From assembly GCF_012848175.1 (NCBI RefSeq), contig NZ_CP051651.1, forward strand, positions 2,170,001 through 2,234,000: 64,000 bases of DNA, in the 5' to 3' direction. The translations under genes were made by a program, and so were the position numbers. The DNA comes from Xanthomonas campestris pv. badrii. Lineage in GTDB: Bacteria > Pseudomonadota > Gammaproteobacteria > Xanthomonadales > Xanthomonadaceae. Shown here one piece after another: positions 8,251 through 17,125 of the stretch (position 1 is the stretch's first letter; each line of letters opens with the position of its first letter). The notes beneath the pieces were generated by a model, which saw only the letters and a list, made by a program, of their open reading frames with translations, had not been told where the DNA came from and made no database searches.

Positions 8251-9285
8251 ATGACCGACCGTCTTCGCTTCCCCGCCGAATGGGAACCCCAATCCGCCGT
8301 GTTGATCGCGTGGCCACACGCCGGCACCGACTGGGCCGAGCGCCTGGCCGATGTGGAAGAGACCTATATCGCGTTGGTGACGGCGATCGCCCGCTTCGAG
8401 CCGGTGGTCATCTGCGTGGCCGACGACGATCTGCAGATCTATGCCGAGGCGCGGCTGCGCTCGGCGCGGCTGGACATGGCGCGCGTGCGTTTCGTGGTGG
8501 CCGCCTATAACGACACCTGGCTGCGCGATTCGGGCCCGATCACGCTGCGCCAGGATGCCGGCTTCCGGCTGATGGATTTCCGCTTCACCGGCTGGGGCGG
8601 CAAGTTCGAAGCCAGCCTGGACGACCAGTTGGTGAGTTCGCTGGATGCGGCGCAGGTGTTCGTGCCCGCCTCGGTGCAGACCGTGGATTTCGCGCTGGAA
8701 GGCGGTGCGATCGAAACCGATGGCGCCGGCACCTTGCTGACCACCTGGAAGTGCCTGCACGAGCGCCACCCGCAGCGCAGCCGCGAATCGCTGAGCAGTG
8801 ATCTTGCTGCATGGCTGTCGCAGGATCGCGTGCTGTGGCTGGACCATGGCTACCTGGAAGGCGACGACACCGATGCGCACATCGACACGCTGGCGCGCTT
8901 TGCCGGCCCGGATGCGATCGTCTACCAGGGCTGTGATGTCCCCGGCGATTCGCATTACACCGAGCTGCAGGCGATGGGGGCCGAACTGGCCGCACTGCGC
9001 ACCGCCGATGGCCAGCCATACCGCCTGTTCGTGCTGCCGTGGGCACAGCCGATTCTCGACCAGGGCCGCCGCCTGGCCGCGTCCTACGCCAACTTCCTGA
9101 TCGTCAATGGTGCGGTGTTGATGCCGGCCTATGGCGATCCGGCCGATGCTGCCGCGCAGGCTGTGCTGGCCGACGCCTTTCCGCAGCATGAGATCGTGCC
9201 GGTGCCCTGCCGTGCGCTGATCTGGCAGAACGGCAGCCTGCACTGCCTGACCATGCAGTTGCCGGCCGGCCTGCTGGCCGCCTAG
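8251..9285 (+). CDS. aguA: Agmatine deiminase
   Basis: Cytoplasmic enzyme of 344 residues that converts agmatine to N-carbamoylputrescine and ammonia, the first step of putrescine formation from arginine. It belongs to the peptidyl-arginine-deiminase-like guanidino-group fold. Visible family features are the N-terminal PAEWEPQSAVLIAWPH, NDTWLRDSGPI, DFALEGGAIETDG with the acidic/Gly segment, LDHGYLEGDDTDAHIDT, and the C-terminal nucleophile region NGSLHCLTMQLP with the conserved Cys. I chose the ATG at 8251 (MTDRLRF); a TTG three codons upstream at 8242 is an alternative. The next gene is the partner amidase aguB, so the pair makes a complete pathway. Confidence 0.95.
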   Translation: MTDRLRFPAEWEPQSAVLIAWPHAGTDWAERLADVEETYIALVTAIARFEPVVICVADDDLQIYAEARLRSARLDMARVRFVVAAYNDTWLRDSGPITLRQDAGFRLMDFRFTGWGGKFEASLDDQLVSSLDAAQVFVPASVQTVDFALEGGAIETDGAGTLLTTWKCLHERHPQRSRESLSSDLAAWLSQDRVLWLDHGYLEGDDTDAHIDTLARFAGPDAIVYQGCDVPGDSHYTELQAMGAELAALRTADGQPYRLFVLPWAQPILDQGRRLAASYANFLIVNGAVLMPAYGDPADAAAQAVLADAFPQHEIVPVPCRALIWQNGSLHCLTMQLPAGLLAA

Positions 9286-9396
9286 CCCTCGCATTCGTTG
9301 CGGCGATCCATGCGCCGTGTCGTTCCTGTTCCGGCCGGCAGGCCGGTGTTCCGCCATGACGCGCTACCGTAGCGCGTCTCCCAGTTGGATGTAGCC
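9286..9396 (+). repeat. aguA-aguB spacer with a short hairpin
   Basis: 111 bp between aguA and aguB. It contains an 8-bp inverted repeat, ACGCGCTA/TAGCGCGT, at 9359-9377 with a 3-base loop, about 20 bases before the aguB start. Without a T tract it does not look like a terminator. It may modulate aguB translation. Confidence 0.4.
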
Positions 9397-10281
9397 ATGA
9401 CCCGTCATCTCCTTTCCGTCGCGCTGATCCAGGAGCGCAACCACGGCGACGCCGAGGCCAACCTGGCCGTCATCGAATCGCGCGTGGCCGAAGCCGCCGC
9501 GCAGGGCGCCAAGCTGGTGCTGTTGCAGGAACTGCACAACGGTGCGTATTTCTGCCAGCACGAGTCGGTGGAGGAATTCGATCTGGCCGAGCCGATTCCC
9601 GGCCCGAGCACCGAGCGCCTCAGCGCGCTGGCCAGGCAACACGGCGTGGTGCTGGTCGCCTCGCTGTTCGAGCGGCGCGCGGCCGGCCTGTATCACAACA
9701 CGGCGGTGGTGTTCGAAACCGACGGCCGCCTGCTCGGCAAGTACCGCAAGATGCACATCCCCGACGACCCGGGCTTCTACGAGAAGTTCTACTTCACTCC
9801 GGGCGATCTGGGCTTTACGCCGATCGACACCTCGGTGGGCCGCCTGGGCGTGCTGGTGTGCTGGGACCAATGGTATCCGGAAGCGGCGCGGTTGATGGCG
9901 CTGGCCGGTGCGGAGCTGCTGCTCTACCCCACCGCAATCGGCTGGGACCCGGACGACCAGCAACCCGAGCAGGAGCGTCAGCGCGATGCGTGGATCCTGA
10001 GCCATCGTGGGCATGCGGTCGCCAATGGCGTGCCGGTGCTGTCGTGCAACCGCGTCGGCCACGAGCCCTCGCCGCTGGGCGCATCGGGCATCCAGTTCTG
10101 GGGCAACAGCCATGTGCTGGGACCGCAGGGCGAGTTCATTGCCGAAGCCGGCCAGGAGCCGACCGTGCTGATCTGCGATGTCGATCTGCAGCGCAGCGAA
10201 CACGTGCGCCGCATCTGGCCGTTCCTGCGCGACCGGCGTATCGATGCGTATGGCGACCTGCTCAAGCGCTACATCGACTGA
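9397..10281 (+). CDS. aguB: N-carbamoylputrescine amidase
   Basis: 294-residue nitrilase-superfamily enzyme that hydrolyses N-carbamoylputrescine to putrescine, CO2 and ammonia. The Glu-Lys-Cys triad is readable: LVLLQELHNGAYFCQ near residue 40 (Glu), GKYRKMHIPDDPGF near 118 (Lys) and GVLVCWDQWYPEAARL near 155 (Cys). IGWDPDDQQPEQERQRDAW is also typical of AguB. I chose the ATG at 9397 (MTRHLLSVAL); a TTG at 9385 is in frame. It lies 111 bp after aguA on the same strand. With aguA it gives the plant/Pseudomonas-type agmatine route to putrescine. Confidence 0.96.
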   Translation: MTRHLLSVALIQERNHGDAEANLAVIESRVAEAAAQGAKLVLLQELHNGAYFCQHESVEEFDLAEPIPGPSTERLSALARQHGVVLVASLFERRAAGLYHNTAVVFETDGRLLGKYRKMHIPDDPGFYEKFYFTPGDLGFTPIDTSVGRLGVLVCWDQWYPEAARLMALAGAELLLYPTAIGWDPDDQQPEQERQRDAWILSHRGHAVANGVPVLSCNRVGHEPSPLGASGIQFWGNSHVLGPQGEFIAEAGQEPTVLICDVDLQRSEHVRRIWPFLRDRRIDAYGDLLKRYID

Positions 10282-10285
10282 CCGC

Positions 10286-10825
10286 ATGCGCGTCGAGTTG
10301 CGTGCTGTCCGCGCGGCGGACATCCCGGCGATCACTGCGATCTATGCGGAGCAGATCGCCGGGTGCAATACCTACGAATACAGCGCGCCATCCAGCGAGC
10401 AGATGCGCTCACGCGTGGACGCCGTGGTGGATGCGGGCTACCCCTACCTGGTCGCAGAACGCGATGGTGCGGTGGTCGGCTACGCGTATGCAGGCAGTTA
10501 CCGCGCGCGTGCAGGCTACCGCTGGACCGTGGAGAACTCGATCTACGTGGCCGAAGGCCAGCAGGGCCACGGCATCGGCAGCGCCCGGCTCGGCGAACTG
10601 ATCGCACTGTGCGAACAACGCGGCTACCGGCAGATGATTGCGGTGATCGGCGATGCCGACAACCAGGCCTCGCGCCGGCTGCATGAACGTTTTGGATTCC
10701 GCACGGTCGGAGTCTTCAGCGGGATCGGCCGCAAGCACGGTCGCTGGCTGGACAGTGTGCAGATGCAACGCGCACTCGGCTCCGGCGACACCACCCCTCC
10801 TTCTGATGAATACCCCCATGACTGA
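10286..10825 (+). CDS. GNAT N-acetyltransferase, phosphinothricin acetyltransferase (Pat/Bar)-like
   Basis: 179-residue acetyl-CoA-dependent N-acetyltransferase. The opening MRVELRAVRAADIPAITAIY, the YEYSAPSSEQM segment and the C-terminal ERFGFRTVGVFSGIGRKHGRWLD are typical of the Pat/Bar/YncA group, which acetylates phosphinothricin or methionine sulfone-like compounds. The acetyl-CoA loop is QQGHGIGSARLGEL (about residues 92-105). The ATG at 10286 is four bases after the aguB stop, so it is probably cotranscribed with aguAB. Its natural substrate in this setting is not known; polyamine or amino-acid analogue acetylation is only a guess. Confidence 0.9.
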   Translation: MRVELRAVRAADIPAITAIYAEQIAGCNTYEYSAPSSEQMRSRVDAVVDAGYPYLVAERDGAVVGYAYAGSYRARAGYRWTVENSIYVAEGQQGHGIGSARLGELIALCEQRGYRQMIAVIGDADNQASRRLHERFGFRTVGVFSGIGRKHGRWLDSVQMQRALGSGDTTPPSDEYPHD

Positions 10826-12038
10826 GCAGCTCCCCCACGTTCTGGACGATGCGCTGTCCGGCCAGCCGCATCGCATCGTCGAACGCGATGGTGTGCGCTA
10901 CACCCTGCTGGGTACCGCGCATGTGTCGCTGGCCAGCGTGGCCGCGGTGCAACGGGCGATCGGCAGTGGCCGTTACGACGCGGTGGCCGTGGAACTGGAT
11001 ACGCAGCGGCTGCAGGCGCTCAGCGACCCGGATGCGCTAGCCCGCCTGGATCTGGTGCAGGTGATCCGCAAAGGGCGCGTGGCGCTGTTTGCGGCCAATC
11101 TTGCGCTGGCGGCGTATCAGCGCCGGCTGGCCAAACAATTGGGCATCGAGCCGGGCGCCGAATTGAAGGAGGCCGTCAATCTGGCACGCGCGCAAGGGTT
11201 GCCGGTATATCTGATCGACCGCGAAGTCGGGCTGACCTTCAAGCGCGCCTCCGGACGGCTGGGCTTCTTCGGCAAGATGAAGCTGGCCGGTGGCCTGCTC
11301 GGTGGCCTGTTCGCCGCCGACGAGGTGGGCGAGGAAGAGATCGAAAAGCTCAAGCAGGGCGACATGCTGGAGGCGAGCTTCGGCGATTTCGCCAGCGAAA
11401 GCCCCGAGCTGTACGAGACCGTGATCGCCGAGCGTGATCGTTACATGGCCACGCGCCTGCGCGAGGAAGCCGACGGCGGCCGGCGCGAGGTGCTGGCGGT
11501 CGTGGGCGCCGGCCACCTGGCCGGACTTGCGCGGCACCTGGAGCAGGACACCGATGCGCCCGGCCCGTTGCGCGAGTCGCTGGAATTCGTGCAGCAGCGC
11601 AAGCGCGTGCCCTGGATCACGCTGGGCATTCTGGCGGTGATCATTGCCGGGATCGGCATCGGCTTCTGGCGCGGCGGCCTGAGCATGGGCGCCGACTTGC
11701 TGCTGCAATGGGCGATGTATACCGGTGGCATGGCGGCACTGGGCTGCCTGCTGGCCGGCAGCCACCCGCTGAGCATCCTGACCGCGGCGGTGGTGGCACC
11801 GTTCAAACCGTTCCGGCTGAGCGTGCCGACCGGGGCATTTGCCGCGCTGGTCGAGGTCCATATGCGCAAACCGGCCTATGGCGATTTCCTGTCGCTGCGC
11901 GACGACGCGCAGACGCTGCGCGGCTGGTACCGCAATCGCGTGTCGCGCGTGGTGCTGACTTTTTTGCTGACCAATTTCGGCAGCATGGCCGGGGTGTGGC
12001 TGGCCGGCGTGCAGATCTTCAATCGCCTGCATGGGTGA
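10806..12038 (+). CDS. TraB/PrgY (GumN-type) family membrane protein
   Basis: 410-residue protein of the TraB family. The N-terminal domain holds YTLLGTAHVSLASV (GTAH motif near residue 38), VAVELDTQRLQAL, LIDREVGLTFKRA and VVGAGHLAGL, the conserved blocks of the TIKI/TraB fold, which in some members is a metalloprotease. Three to four hydrophobic helices follow (from about residue 265, VPWITLGILAVIIAGIGIGF, to the C-terminus), so the C-terminus is an inner-membrane domain. The ATG at 10806 overlaps the preceding gene by 20 bases; a second ATG at 10818 is equally possible. The bacterial function is not established. The gene ends the aguAB transcription group. Confidence 0.85.
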   Translation: MNTPMTEQLPHVLDDALSGQPHRIVERDGVRYTLLGTAHVSLASVAAVQRAIGSGRYDAVAVELDTQRLQALSDPDALARLDLVQVIRKGRVALFAANLALAAYQRRLAKQLGIEPGAELKEAVNLARAQGLPVYLIDREVGLTFKRASGRLGFFGKMKLAGGLLGGLFAADEVGEEEIEKLKQGDMLEASFGDFASESPELYETVIAERDRYMATRLREEADGGRREVLAVVGAGHLAGLARHLEQDTDAPGPLRESLEFVQQRKRVPWITLGILAVIIAGIGIGFWRGGLSMGADLLLQWAMYTGGMAALGCLLAGSHPLSILTAAVVAPFKPFRLSVPTGAFAALVEVHMRKPAYGDFLSLRDDAQTLRGWYRNRVSRVVLTFLLTNFGSMAGVWLAGVQIFNRLHG

Positions 12039-12069
12039 GGATGGTGGCGCTGCGCCGTCGCTTGCCGCA

Positions 12070-12131
12070 GGAGCGCGCCCGGGCGCGATGAAGCATTACC
12101 GGTAGCGCCCCATCGCGCCCGGGTGCGCTCC
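12070..12131. repeat. Inverted repeat between convergent genes (dispersed extragenic repeat)
   Basis: GGAGCGCGCCCGGGCGCGATG (12070-12090) and its near-perfect complement at 12111-12131 differ at one of 21 positions and enclose a 20-base loop. They sit between the convergent TraB-family gene and the EEP gene, so they could terminate both transcripts. A related 18-base segment (16 matches) occurs at 25441-25458, so this is probably a dispersed repeat. Confidence 0.6.
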
Positions 12132-12156
12132 AACGGCCGCTATCGCTTGCGCGCTG

Positions 12157-13128
12157 CTACGGCGCGGACTGCGCCAGCGGTGCCAACTGCAGGCGTACCC
12201 ACACGCCATAGTGATCCGATGCCCAGCGACCTTCGGCATACGGGGTGTCGAACAGGATGCGCGCTTCGCGTGCAAGCAGACGGTTCTGCTGGAAGAACAC
12301 GTGATCGATGCGCGCCGGCGTGCCGAAGACATGCAGGTTCAAGGTGCTTGCCTCGGCAGCGCCGTTGCGATGCACGCTGCCGTAGCTGTCGCCATAACCT
12401 TTGCGTAGCGCCTCCAGGTCCAGCGCATCGGCGGCGGTATTGAAATCGCCGGCGATCACCATCGGCGCCTGTGCACTGGTGGAGCCAATGAACTCCAGCA
12501 GATCGGCCACCTGGCGCGTTCGCGTGGCGGTGCCGCGCGCATCGGCGCGTTCGTTGAGATGGGTGACGTAGATATTGACCGGCTGGCCGTCGACATCCAC
12601 CTGCAGATGCGCGGCAACGCGATAGTCGTCCAGCGGCTGCAGCAGGCGCTGGTGGCCGGCCAGCACCTTGCGTCGGCTCAGCAGCGCATTGCCGTAGCGC
12701 TTGGGTGCACCGATGGGATCGACCGAGGCGAACATCACCTCGTAGCCCAGCTTGCGCGCCAGCCAAGTGGCCTGGTTTTCCACGCTGCCGCGCCGCTCGA
12801 TGACCTCCTGCAGTGCGATCACGTCCGGCGCCAGCTGCCTGAGCTCCTTGGCGATATGCGCGCGACGGCCCGGCCAGTCCTCACGGTCGTGGTGCAGGTT
12901 GAGCGTGACCAGGGTCACCTCGCGCGACTGCGTGGTGGAAGCAGTCGCCGACCCTGAACTCGTAACCACGGCGGCGCCGCGCTGTTGCGCTTGATCCGTC
13001 TGGAGCTGCGATTGTGCCGGCGCTGCCTGGGCAGCGGCAGCGCACGCCATCCACAGCGCCACCGCAGCCAGCATCACGCCAAAAGGGCGCCACTGCCCTG
13101 CCCGTCCCGGACAAGGCACGCGCGTCAT
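12157..13128 (-). CDS. Secreted endonuclease/exonuclease/phosphatase (EEP) family protein
   Basis: 323 residues with an N-terminal signal segment (VMLAAVALWMACAAAAQA, about 18-35) and then an EEP domain from about 70. The catalytic blocks are readable: VTLNLHHD (Asn), VIALQEV (Glu), VTHLNERA (His), VIAGDFNTAAD (Asp/Asn), RIDHVFF and the final SDHYGVWV (Asp-His). The fold cleaves phosphoester bonds in DNA, lipids or sugar phosphates; the substrate here is unknown. Its ATG overlaps the stop of the large glycosidase as ATGA, so it is the translationally coupled last gene of the glycan operon. A periplasmic phosphodiesterase or phosphatase acting on a substituted glycan is a possible role (inference). 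Confidence 0.85.
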   Translation of the reverse strand: MTRVPCPGRAGQWRPFGVMLAAVALWMACAAAAQAAPAQSQLQTDQAQQRGAAVVTSSGSATASTTQSREVTLVTLNLHHDREDWPGRRAHIAKELRQLAPDVIALQEVIERRGSVENQATWLARKLGYEVMFASVDPIGAPKRYGNALLSRRKVLAGHQRLLQPLDDYRVAAHLQVDVDGQPVNIYVTHLNERADARGTATRTRQVADLLEFIGSTSAQAPMVIAGDFNTAADALDLEALRKGYGDSYGSVHRNGAAEASTLNLHVFGTPARIDHVFFQQNRLLAREARILFDTPYAEGRWASDHYGVWVRLQLAPLAQSAP

Positions 13129-16100
13129 TGCGTGGCCTTTTCGGCCCGCCGCACCGCGCTGGGCACATCGATCTGCACCGTGGCCGGCAGTTGCTGGATG
13201 CGCAGCTCGCCGTTGAGCCAGTCCACGGTTTCGCCATTGACGCTGGCCTTGCCGGGTTCGCCCTGGTACGGCCAGGCGAACACCACGCCACCCGGCGGCA
13301 TCAGCAGGCCAGGCTGCAGCTGCAGCACCAGCTGTTTTTCGCTGCGCTGCAAGGTGTAGTTGAGGCGTCCGTAAGGCGTGCGCAGTTCGGCGATGCCGAT
13401 CCCCTTGCCTTCGAACCAGCGCGTCGGGGTACCGGCGGCGATCACCACGCTCTGATCCGATTCGCGGGTATAGGCGAACATGTCCAGCACCGAGCGCACG
13501 AAGTCCGAGGCCACCCAGGCATGCGGCAGGTCGCCGACGAAGAACGGTTTACGCGGCGTGCGCGAGACCACTTCGGCCCACTGGTTCCACGGCTGCGGTG
13601 CGCGATCCTTGAAGAAGAACGCGGTGGCGTCCCAGGCACGCTCGCGCCAGCCCAGGCGCACGAACGCGGCGACGTTGCGCCACTCGTAGGGGGTGTAGTC
13701 CTTCCATTCGCGCTTGCTGTCGCGACGGTCGGAAAATTCCTTCCAGTAACGCTCGAAGGTGTTGCTCAACAAGTCCTGCGGCAACCGCTGTTGTTCGCCG
13801 CCCGGGGTCAGCGCGATGGTGGTGGAGGTGGCATCGAAATCGCCAAGCTCGGCCGAGCCGGGCAAAAAATCCAGGCTGTGCTGGCGTACTGCCGCACCCA
13901 GCGAGGCGATCAGGTCACCGCTGAACTCATCGCGTGCAGCGCCGAAGCGGGCGACATCGTCCGGCTTGTCGAGCGCGCCGGCCAGCATCGCCGCGTCCTT
14001 GTAGCCGCGCAGCGCCCAGAAGTTGTCCCAGTAAGAATGCACCGGCTTGGCCGAATAGCCTTCATGGCTGATCGACACCGGCATCATTCCGTAGAAGGCC
14101 GGGTTGCGCATGAAGTTGTCTTCGGTGCGTTCGCTGGCGCGCAGTTTTTCCATGTAGTCGACCGCGCCGGTGACGTGCGGCCACATCTTCTCCAGGAACG
14201 CCCTGTCGCCGGTGTAGCGGTAGTACTCGGCGATGTTGTAGATCAGCTCGCCATGGCTGTCGTTCTCCGGCACCGGGTCGCTGCCGCGGTCGTCCACGCA
14301 GCACGGCACCATGCCATCGGCGAATTGATACGGCGCGAACCAGTCCACGTAGTCGCGCACCACGTCTTCGCGGCCGAGCCGCAACAGCCCTTCGGAGATC
14401 ATTGCGCCGTCGCGGATCCAGCTACGCGAGTACGAGCGCGTGCCCGGCTGCAGACGCGGGCCGATGCGCGAGATCAGCATGTGCGCCAGCGCCGTACGCA
14501 AGGTATCGACCACCGGCTTGCCTTCGGCCGGCACGCTGATGCGCACGCGATCGAGCTTGCCGCGCCACTGCTGCGCAACCTGTTGTTGCGCAGCCTCCGC
14601 ATCGAAGCCGGCAGGCAACTGCGCAGTGCCGGTCTGCGGGATCACCAGCGCCACCTCGCGGCGTTGGCCCGGTTCCAGCTTCCAGCGATACAGCAGCACA
14701 CCCGAGGCCAGGCCGGTTTCGTCCTTGACCTGGGTCGTGGTGGGCGGCGTGGCGGCGGTGAGATGGCTGACGTCCATGCCGCTGTCGAAGGCACTGGCGA
14801 AGCCGGCATCCGGGCGCTGCGCCGCGAACACGCGCGGCTTGCCGTTGACGCTGACCTGGGCGCCATCGACGGTGAGCTGTTCGATCCGGCTGACGCCGCC
14901 CAGGGTATTGAGGAACTGCGACGGCGGATTGACCTGGAACGGACGCACCGCCAGGGCCAGGGTGAACTCGCGTGCGTCCTTGCCGGTGTTGTGCAGCTGG
15001 TAGCGCGCGACCAGTTGCGCCTGCTCCGGGGTACCCTGCACGAATGCAGTGACGCGCAGGTTCATCAGGTCGTGGTGCCAGTCGACGCTGGGAATCGGCA
15101 GGTAGTCGTCCTGCAGGCTTTGCTCGCTGCTGACGTCGGACCAGTGCAGCAGCTTGCCGCCGGTGACCACGAACGGTTCGATGCTGAAACCGCCCTTGCC
15201 CACTTCCACCGCACCGTCTTCGCCGATCAGGCCCTGTTCGGTGCCGCCGTCCAGACCGAGAATAGTCCAGTACGGCTGTTCGCCGGAGAAGCCGCGCGGA
15301 TAACTGCCGCGTGGCAATTGCGCCGCCAGCGACTTGATGAAGTCGTTGGGCGTGGCCGCGAACGCCAACGGTTGCAGCTGCACTTCCTTGATGCCGTAGC
15401 GCCAGTTCGGGCCGTCCTTGAGGTCGAAGCGCAGGTAGCGCGCTTCGGTATCGGGCAAGGCCAGCCAGTCGGTGCCCCCGGCACCGGCGGTGACGGTGCG
15501 CAGATCGCGCCAGCTACGTCCGTCGCTGGAGGAGCGCACTGCATATTGCGATGCCTGCAGGCCGGGCACCCACTGCACCACCGCGCCGCCGAATTCACGC
15601 ACCTTGCCCAGGTCCAGGGTGACGGTCTGCTGCTTGACCGCGCCACTGAGCCAGAAGGTCTCCGGCTTGCCGTCGGCCAGGCGTTGTTGCAGCGCCGGCG
15701 CGGTATCGGCGATGGCCTCGGCCTTCAGCGGCGAGGTGTCCTCTGGCGGCAGCGGCGTCAACGTCAGGCGGTCGAAGCACACCGTGCCCTTGCCGCCCAC
15801 CTTGTTGTAGATGGTGAATTCCACATCCGCGCTGCTGCGCAGTTGCTTGTCCGCACCCGGGCCCCAGGCTTTTTCGATGTTGCGCTTGCGGTAGTTGAAC
15901 GTGGTCCAGTTCTTCGGGAAGTTGAAGCCCGGCCGGTTGACCCACCACACGTTGTCGCCGCTGGCGTCGATCAGCTTGAGCTGCAGGTCGTTGGAGGGCG
16001 ACTCGCCGCGCACGGCGAACGACATCCGGTAATTGTCCGGATAGGTGATCGGCAAATTGCGACGAATGCCGACATAGCCGGACACGCCATTGAAGTTGTA

Positions 16101-16292
16101 GTCCATGCACAGCGCATGTCCACCCGAGGGCGTGGCGATCGGCCGCAGCGAACCACTGACCTGGTTGGACACCACCAGGCGCCAGGCGCCGACGTCGTTG
16201 AAGCCGTCGAGCACGCGCTCCTGCGCCTGCGCTGTGCCCGCAGACGTGACGAAAGCGGCCATGGCACACAGTCGCAGGAACACTGGTTTCAC
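13125..16292 (-). CDS. Large exported glycosidase-like protein: beta-sandwich, discoidin (F5/8C) and six-hairpin domains
   Basis: 1055 residues from a GTG at 16292 whose TGA overlap (GTGA) couples it to the permease upstream. The start opens a clear signal peptide (VKPVFLRLCAMAAFVTSAGTAQA, cleaved before QERVLDG). Residues about 25-185 look like a carbohydrate-binding beta-sandwich (FNDVGAWRLV ... VCFDRLTL). About 195-310 is a discoidin-like domain (VTLDLGKVREFGGAVVQWVP ... ARYLRFDLKDG). About 400-960 is an (alpha/alpha)6 catalytic-type domain with SRSWIRDGAMISEG, NDSHGELIYNIAEYYRYTGD and DLPHAWVASDFVRSVLDM. These resemble GH15/amylo-1,6-glucosidase-like proteins. It is periplasmic or secreted, and the glycosidic bond cut is not determinable here. 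Confidence 0.88.
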   Translation of the reverse strand: MKPVFLRLCAMAAFVTSAGTAQAQERVLDGFNDVGAWRLVVSNQVSGSLRPIATPSGGHALCMDYNFNGVSGYVGIRRNLPITYPDNYRMSFAVRGESPSNDLQLKLIDASGDNVWWVNRPGFNFPKNWTTFNYRKRNIEKAWGPGADKQLRSSADVEFTIYNKVGGKGTVCFDRLTLTPLPPEDTSPLKAEAIADTAPALQQRLADGKPETFWLSGAVKQQTVTLDLGKVREFGGAVVQWVPGLQASQYAVRSSSDGRSWRDLRTVTAGAGGTDWLALPDTEARYLRFDLKDGPNWRYGIKEVQLQPLAFAATPNDFIKSLAAQLPRGSYPRGFSGEQPYWTILGLDGGTEQGLIGEDGAVEVGKGGFSIEPFVVTGGKLLHWSDVSSEQSLQDDYLPIPSVDWHHDLMNLRVTAFVQGTPEQAQLVARYQLHNTGKDAREFTLALAVRPFQVNPPSQFLNTLGGVSRIEQLTVDGAQVSVNGKPRVFAAQRPDAGFASAFDSGMDVSHLTAATPPTTTQVKDETGLASGVLLYRWKLEPGQRREVALVIPQTGTAQLPAGFDAEAAQQQVAQQWRGKLDRVRISVPAEGKPVVDTLRTALAHMLISRIGPRLQPGTRSYSRSWIRDGAMISEGLLRLGREDVVRDYVDWFAPYQFADGMVPCCVDDRGSDPVPENDSHGELIYNIAEYYRYTGDRAFLEKMWPHVTGAVDYMEKLRASERTEDNFMRNPAFYGMMPVSISHEGYSAKPVHSYWDNFWALRGYKDAAMLAGALDKPDDVARFGAARDEFSGDLIASLGAAVRQHSLDFLPGSAELGDFDATSTTIALTPGGEQQRLPQDLLSNTFERYWKEFSDRRDSKREWKDYTPYEWRNVAAFVRLGWRERAWDATAFFFKDRAPQPWNQWAEVVSRTPRKPFFVGDLPHAWVASDFVRSVLDMFAYTRESDQSVVIAAGTPTRWFEGKGIGIAELRTPYGRLNYTLQRSEKQLVLQLQPGLLMPPGGVVFAWPYQGEPGKASVNGETVDWLNGELRIQQLPATVQIDVPSAVRRAEKATQ

Positions 16293-17125
16293 CCCTTCAC
16301 ACTCCCCAGCAGAAGACCTTGGATGTAGTAACGCTGCAGCGCCAGGAACAATAGCAGCACCGGAATCACCGTCACCACCGCACCGGCCATCATCAGCTCC
16401 ACGTCCATGATGTGTTCGCGCGACAGCGCCGCCAGCGCCACCGGCAAGGTGTATTGCTCCTGGTCGGTCAGCACGATCAGCGGCCACATGAAGTCGTTCC
16501 ATGAGCCCATGAAGGTGAAGATGGTCAGGGTGACCAGCACCGGCTTGAGCATCGGCAACACGATCTGGAAGAAGATGCGCATCTCGCTGGCACCGTCGAT
16601 GCGCGCGGCCTCGATCAGCTCATCGGGAATGCTGCGCGCGTACTGGCGTACCAGGAAGATGCCGAACACCGTGGCCAACGCCGGCACCACCACCCCGCCG
16701 ATATTGTTGACCAGATGCAGCTGCTTCATCAGCAGGAACAGCGGCAGCATCGCCACCTGCGCCGGGATCACCAGCGCCGCCATCAGGATCTTGAAGATGC
16801 GCTCGCGGCCGACGAACTGCAGCTTGGCGAACGCATAGCCGGCCATGGTGTTGATCAGCAGCGAGCCGAGCGTGATCAGCCCGGACACCAGCAGGCTGTT
16901 GGCGAAGTTGCGCGCCATGCCGGTGCGCGCGAACAGCTCGTGGTAGTTGGCCGTGGTGAACGCCGACGGCAGCATCGGTGGCGGAAACCGGCTGGCCTCG
17001 CCCGTGGGCATGAACGACACCGACAGCATCCACAGCAATGGTGCCAAGCTGATCAGGGCCAGCACCAGCAGGCCGCCGTTGATCAGCACGGCATTCCAGC
17101 GCGACTCGCCGACATCACGACTCAT
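16289..17125 (-). CDS. Sugar ABC transporter permease, MalG-like (CUT1)
   Basis: 278-residue inner-membrane permease of the carbohydrate-uptake-1 type. Six hydrophobic helices are visible, and the ATPase-contacting EAA loop reads EAARIDGASEMRIFFQIVLP near residue 180. The ATG at 17125 overlaps the stop of the MalF-like permease (ATGA), and its own stop overlaps the GTG of the large glycosidase. It would form the membrane channel with the next upstream permease. It requires a MalK/MsmX-type ATPase that is not encoded nearby. Confidence 0.95.
   Translation of the reverse strand: MSRDVGESRWNAVLINGGLLVLALISLAPLLWMLSVSFMPTGEASRFPPPMLPSAFTTANYHELFARTGMARNFANSLLVSGLITLGSLLINTMAGYAFAKLQFVGRERIFKILMAALVIPAQVAMLPLFLLMKQLHLVNNIGGVVVPALATVFGIFLVRQYARSIPDELIEAARIDGASEMRIFFQIVLPMLKPVLVTLTIFTFMGSWNDFMWPLIVLTDQEQYTLPVALAALSREHIMDVELMMAGAVVTVIPVLLLFLALQRYYIQGLLLGSVKG

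Noticed and set aside
13014..16328. 1104-codon open frame on the plus strand
   Set aside because: Opposite-strand shadow of the 1055-residue glycosidase-like gene, which has a signal peptide and family motifs.
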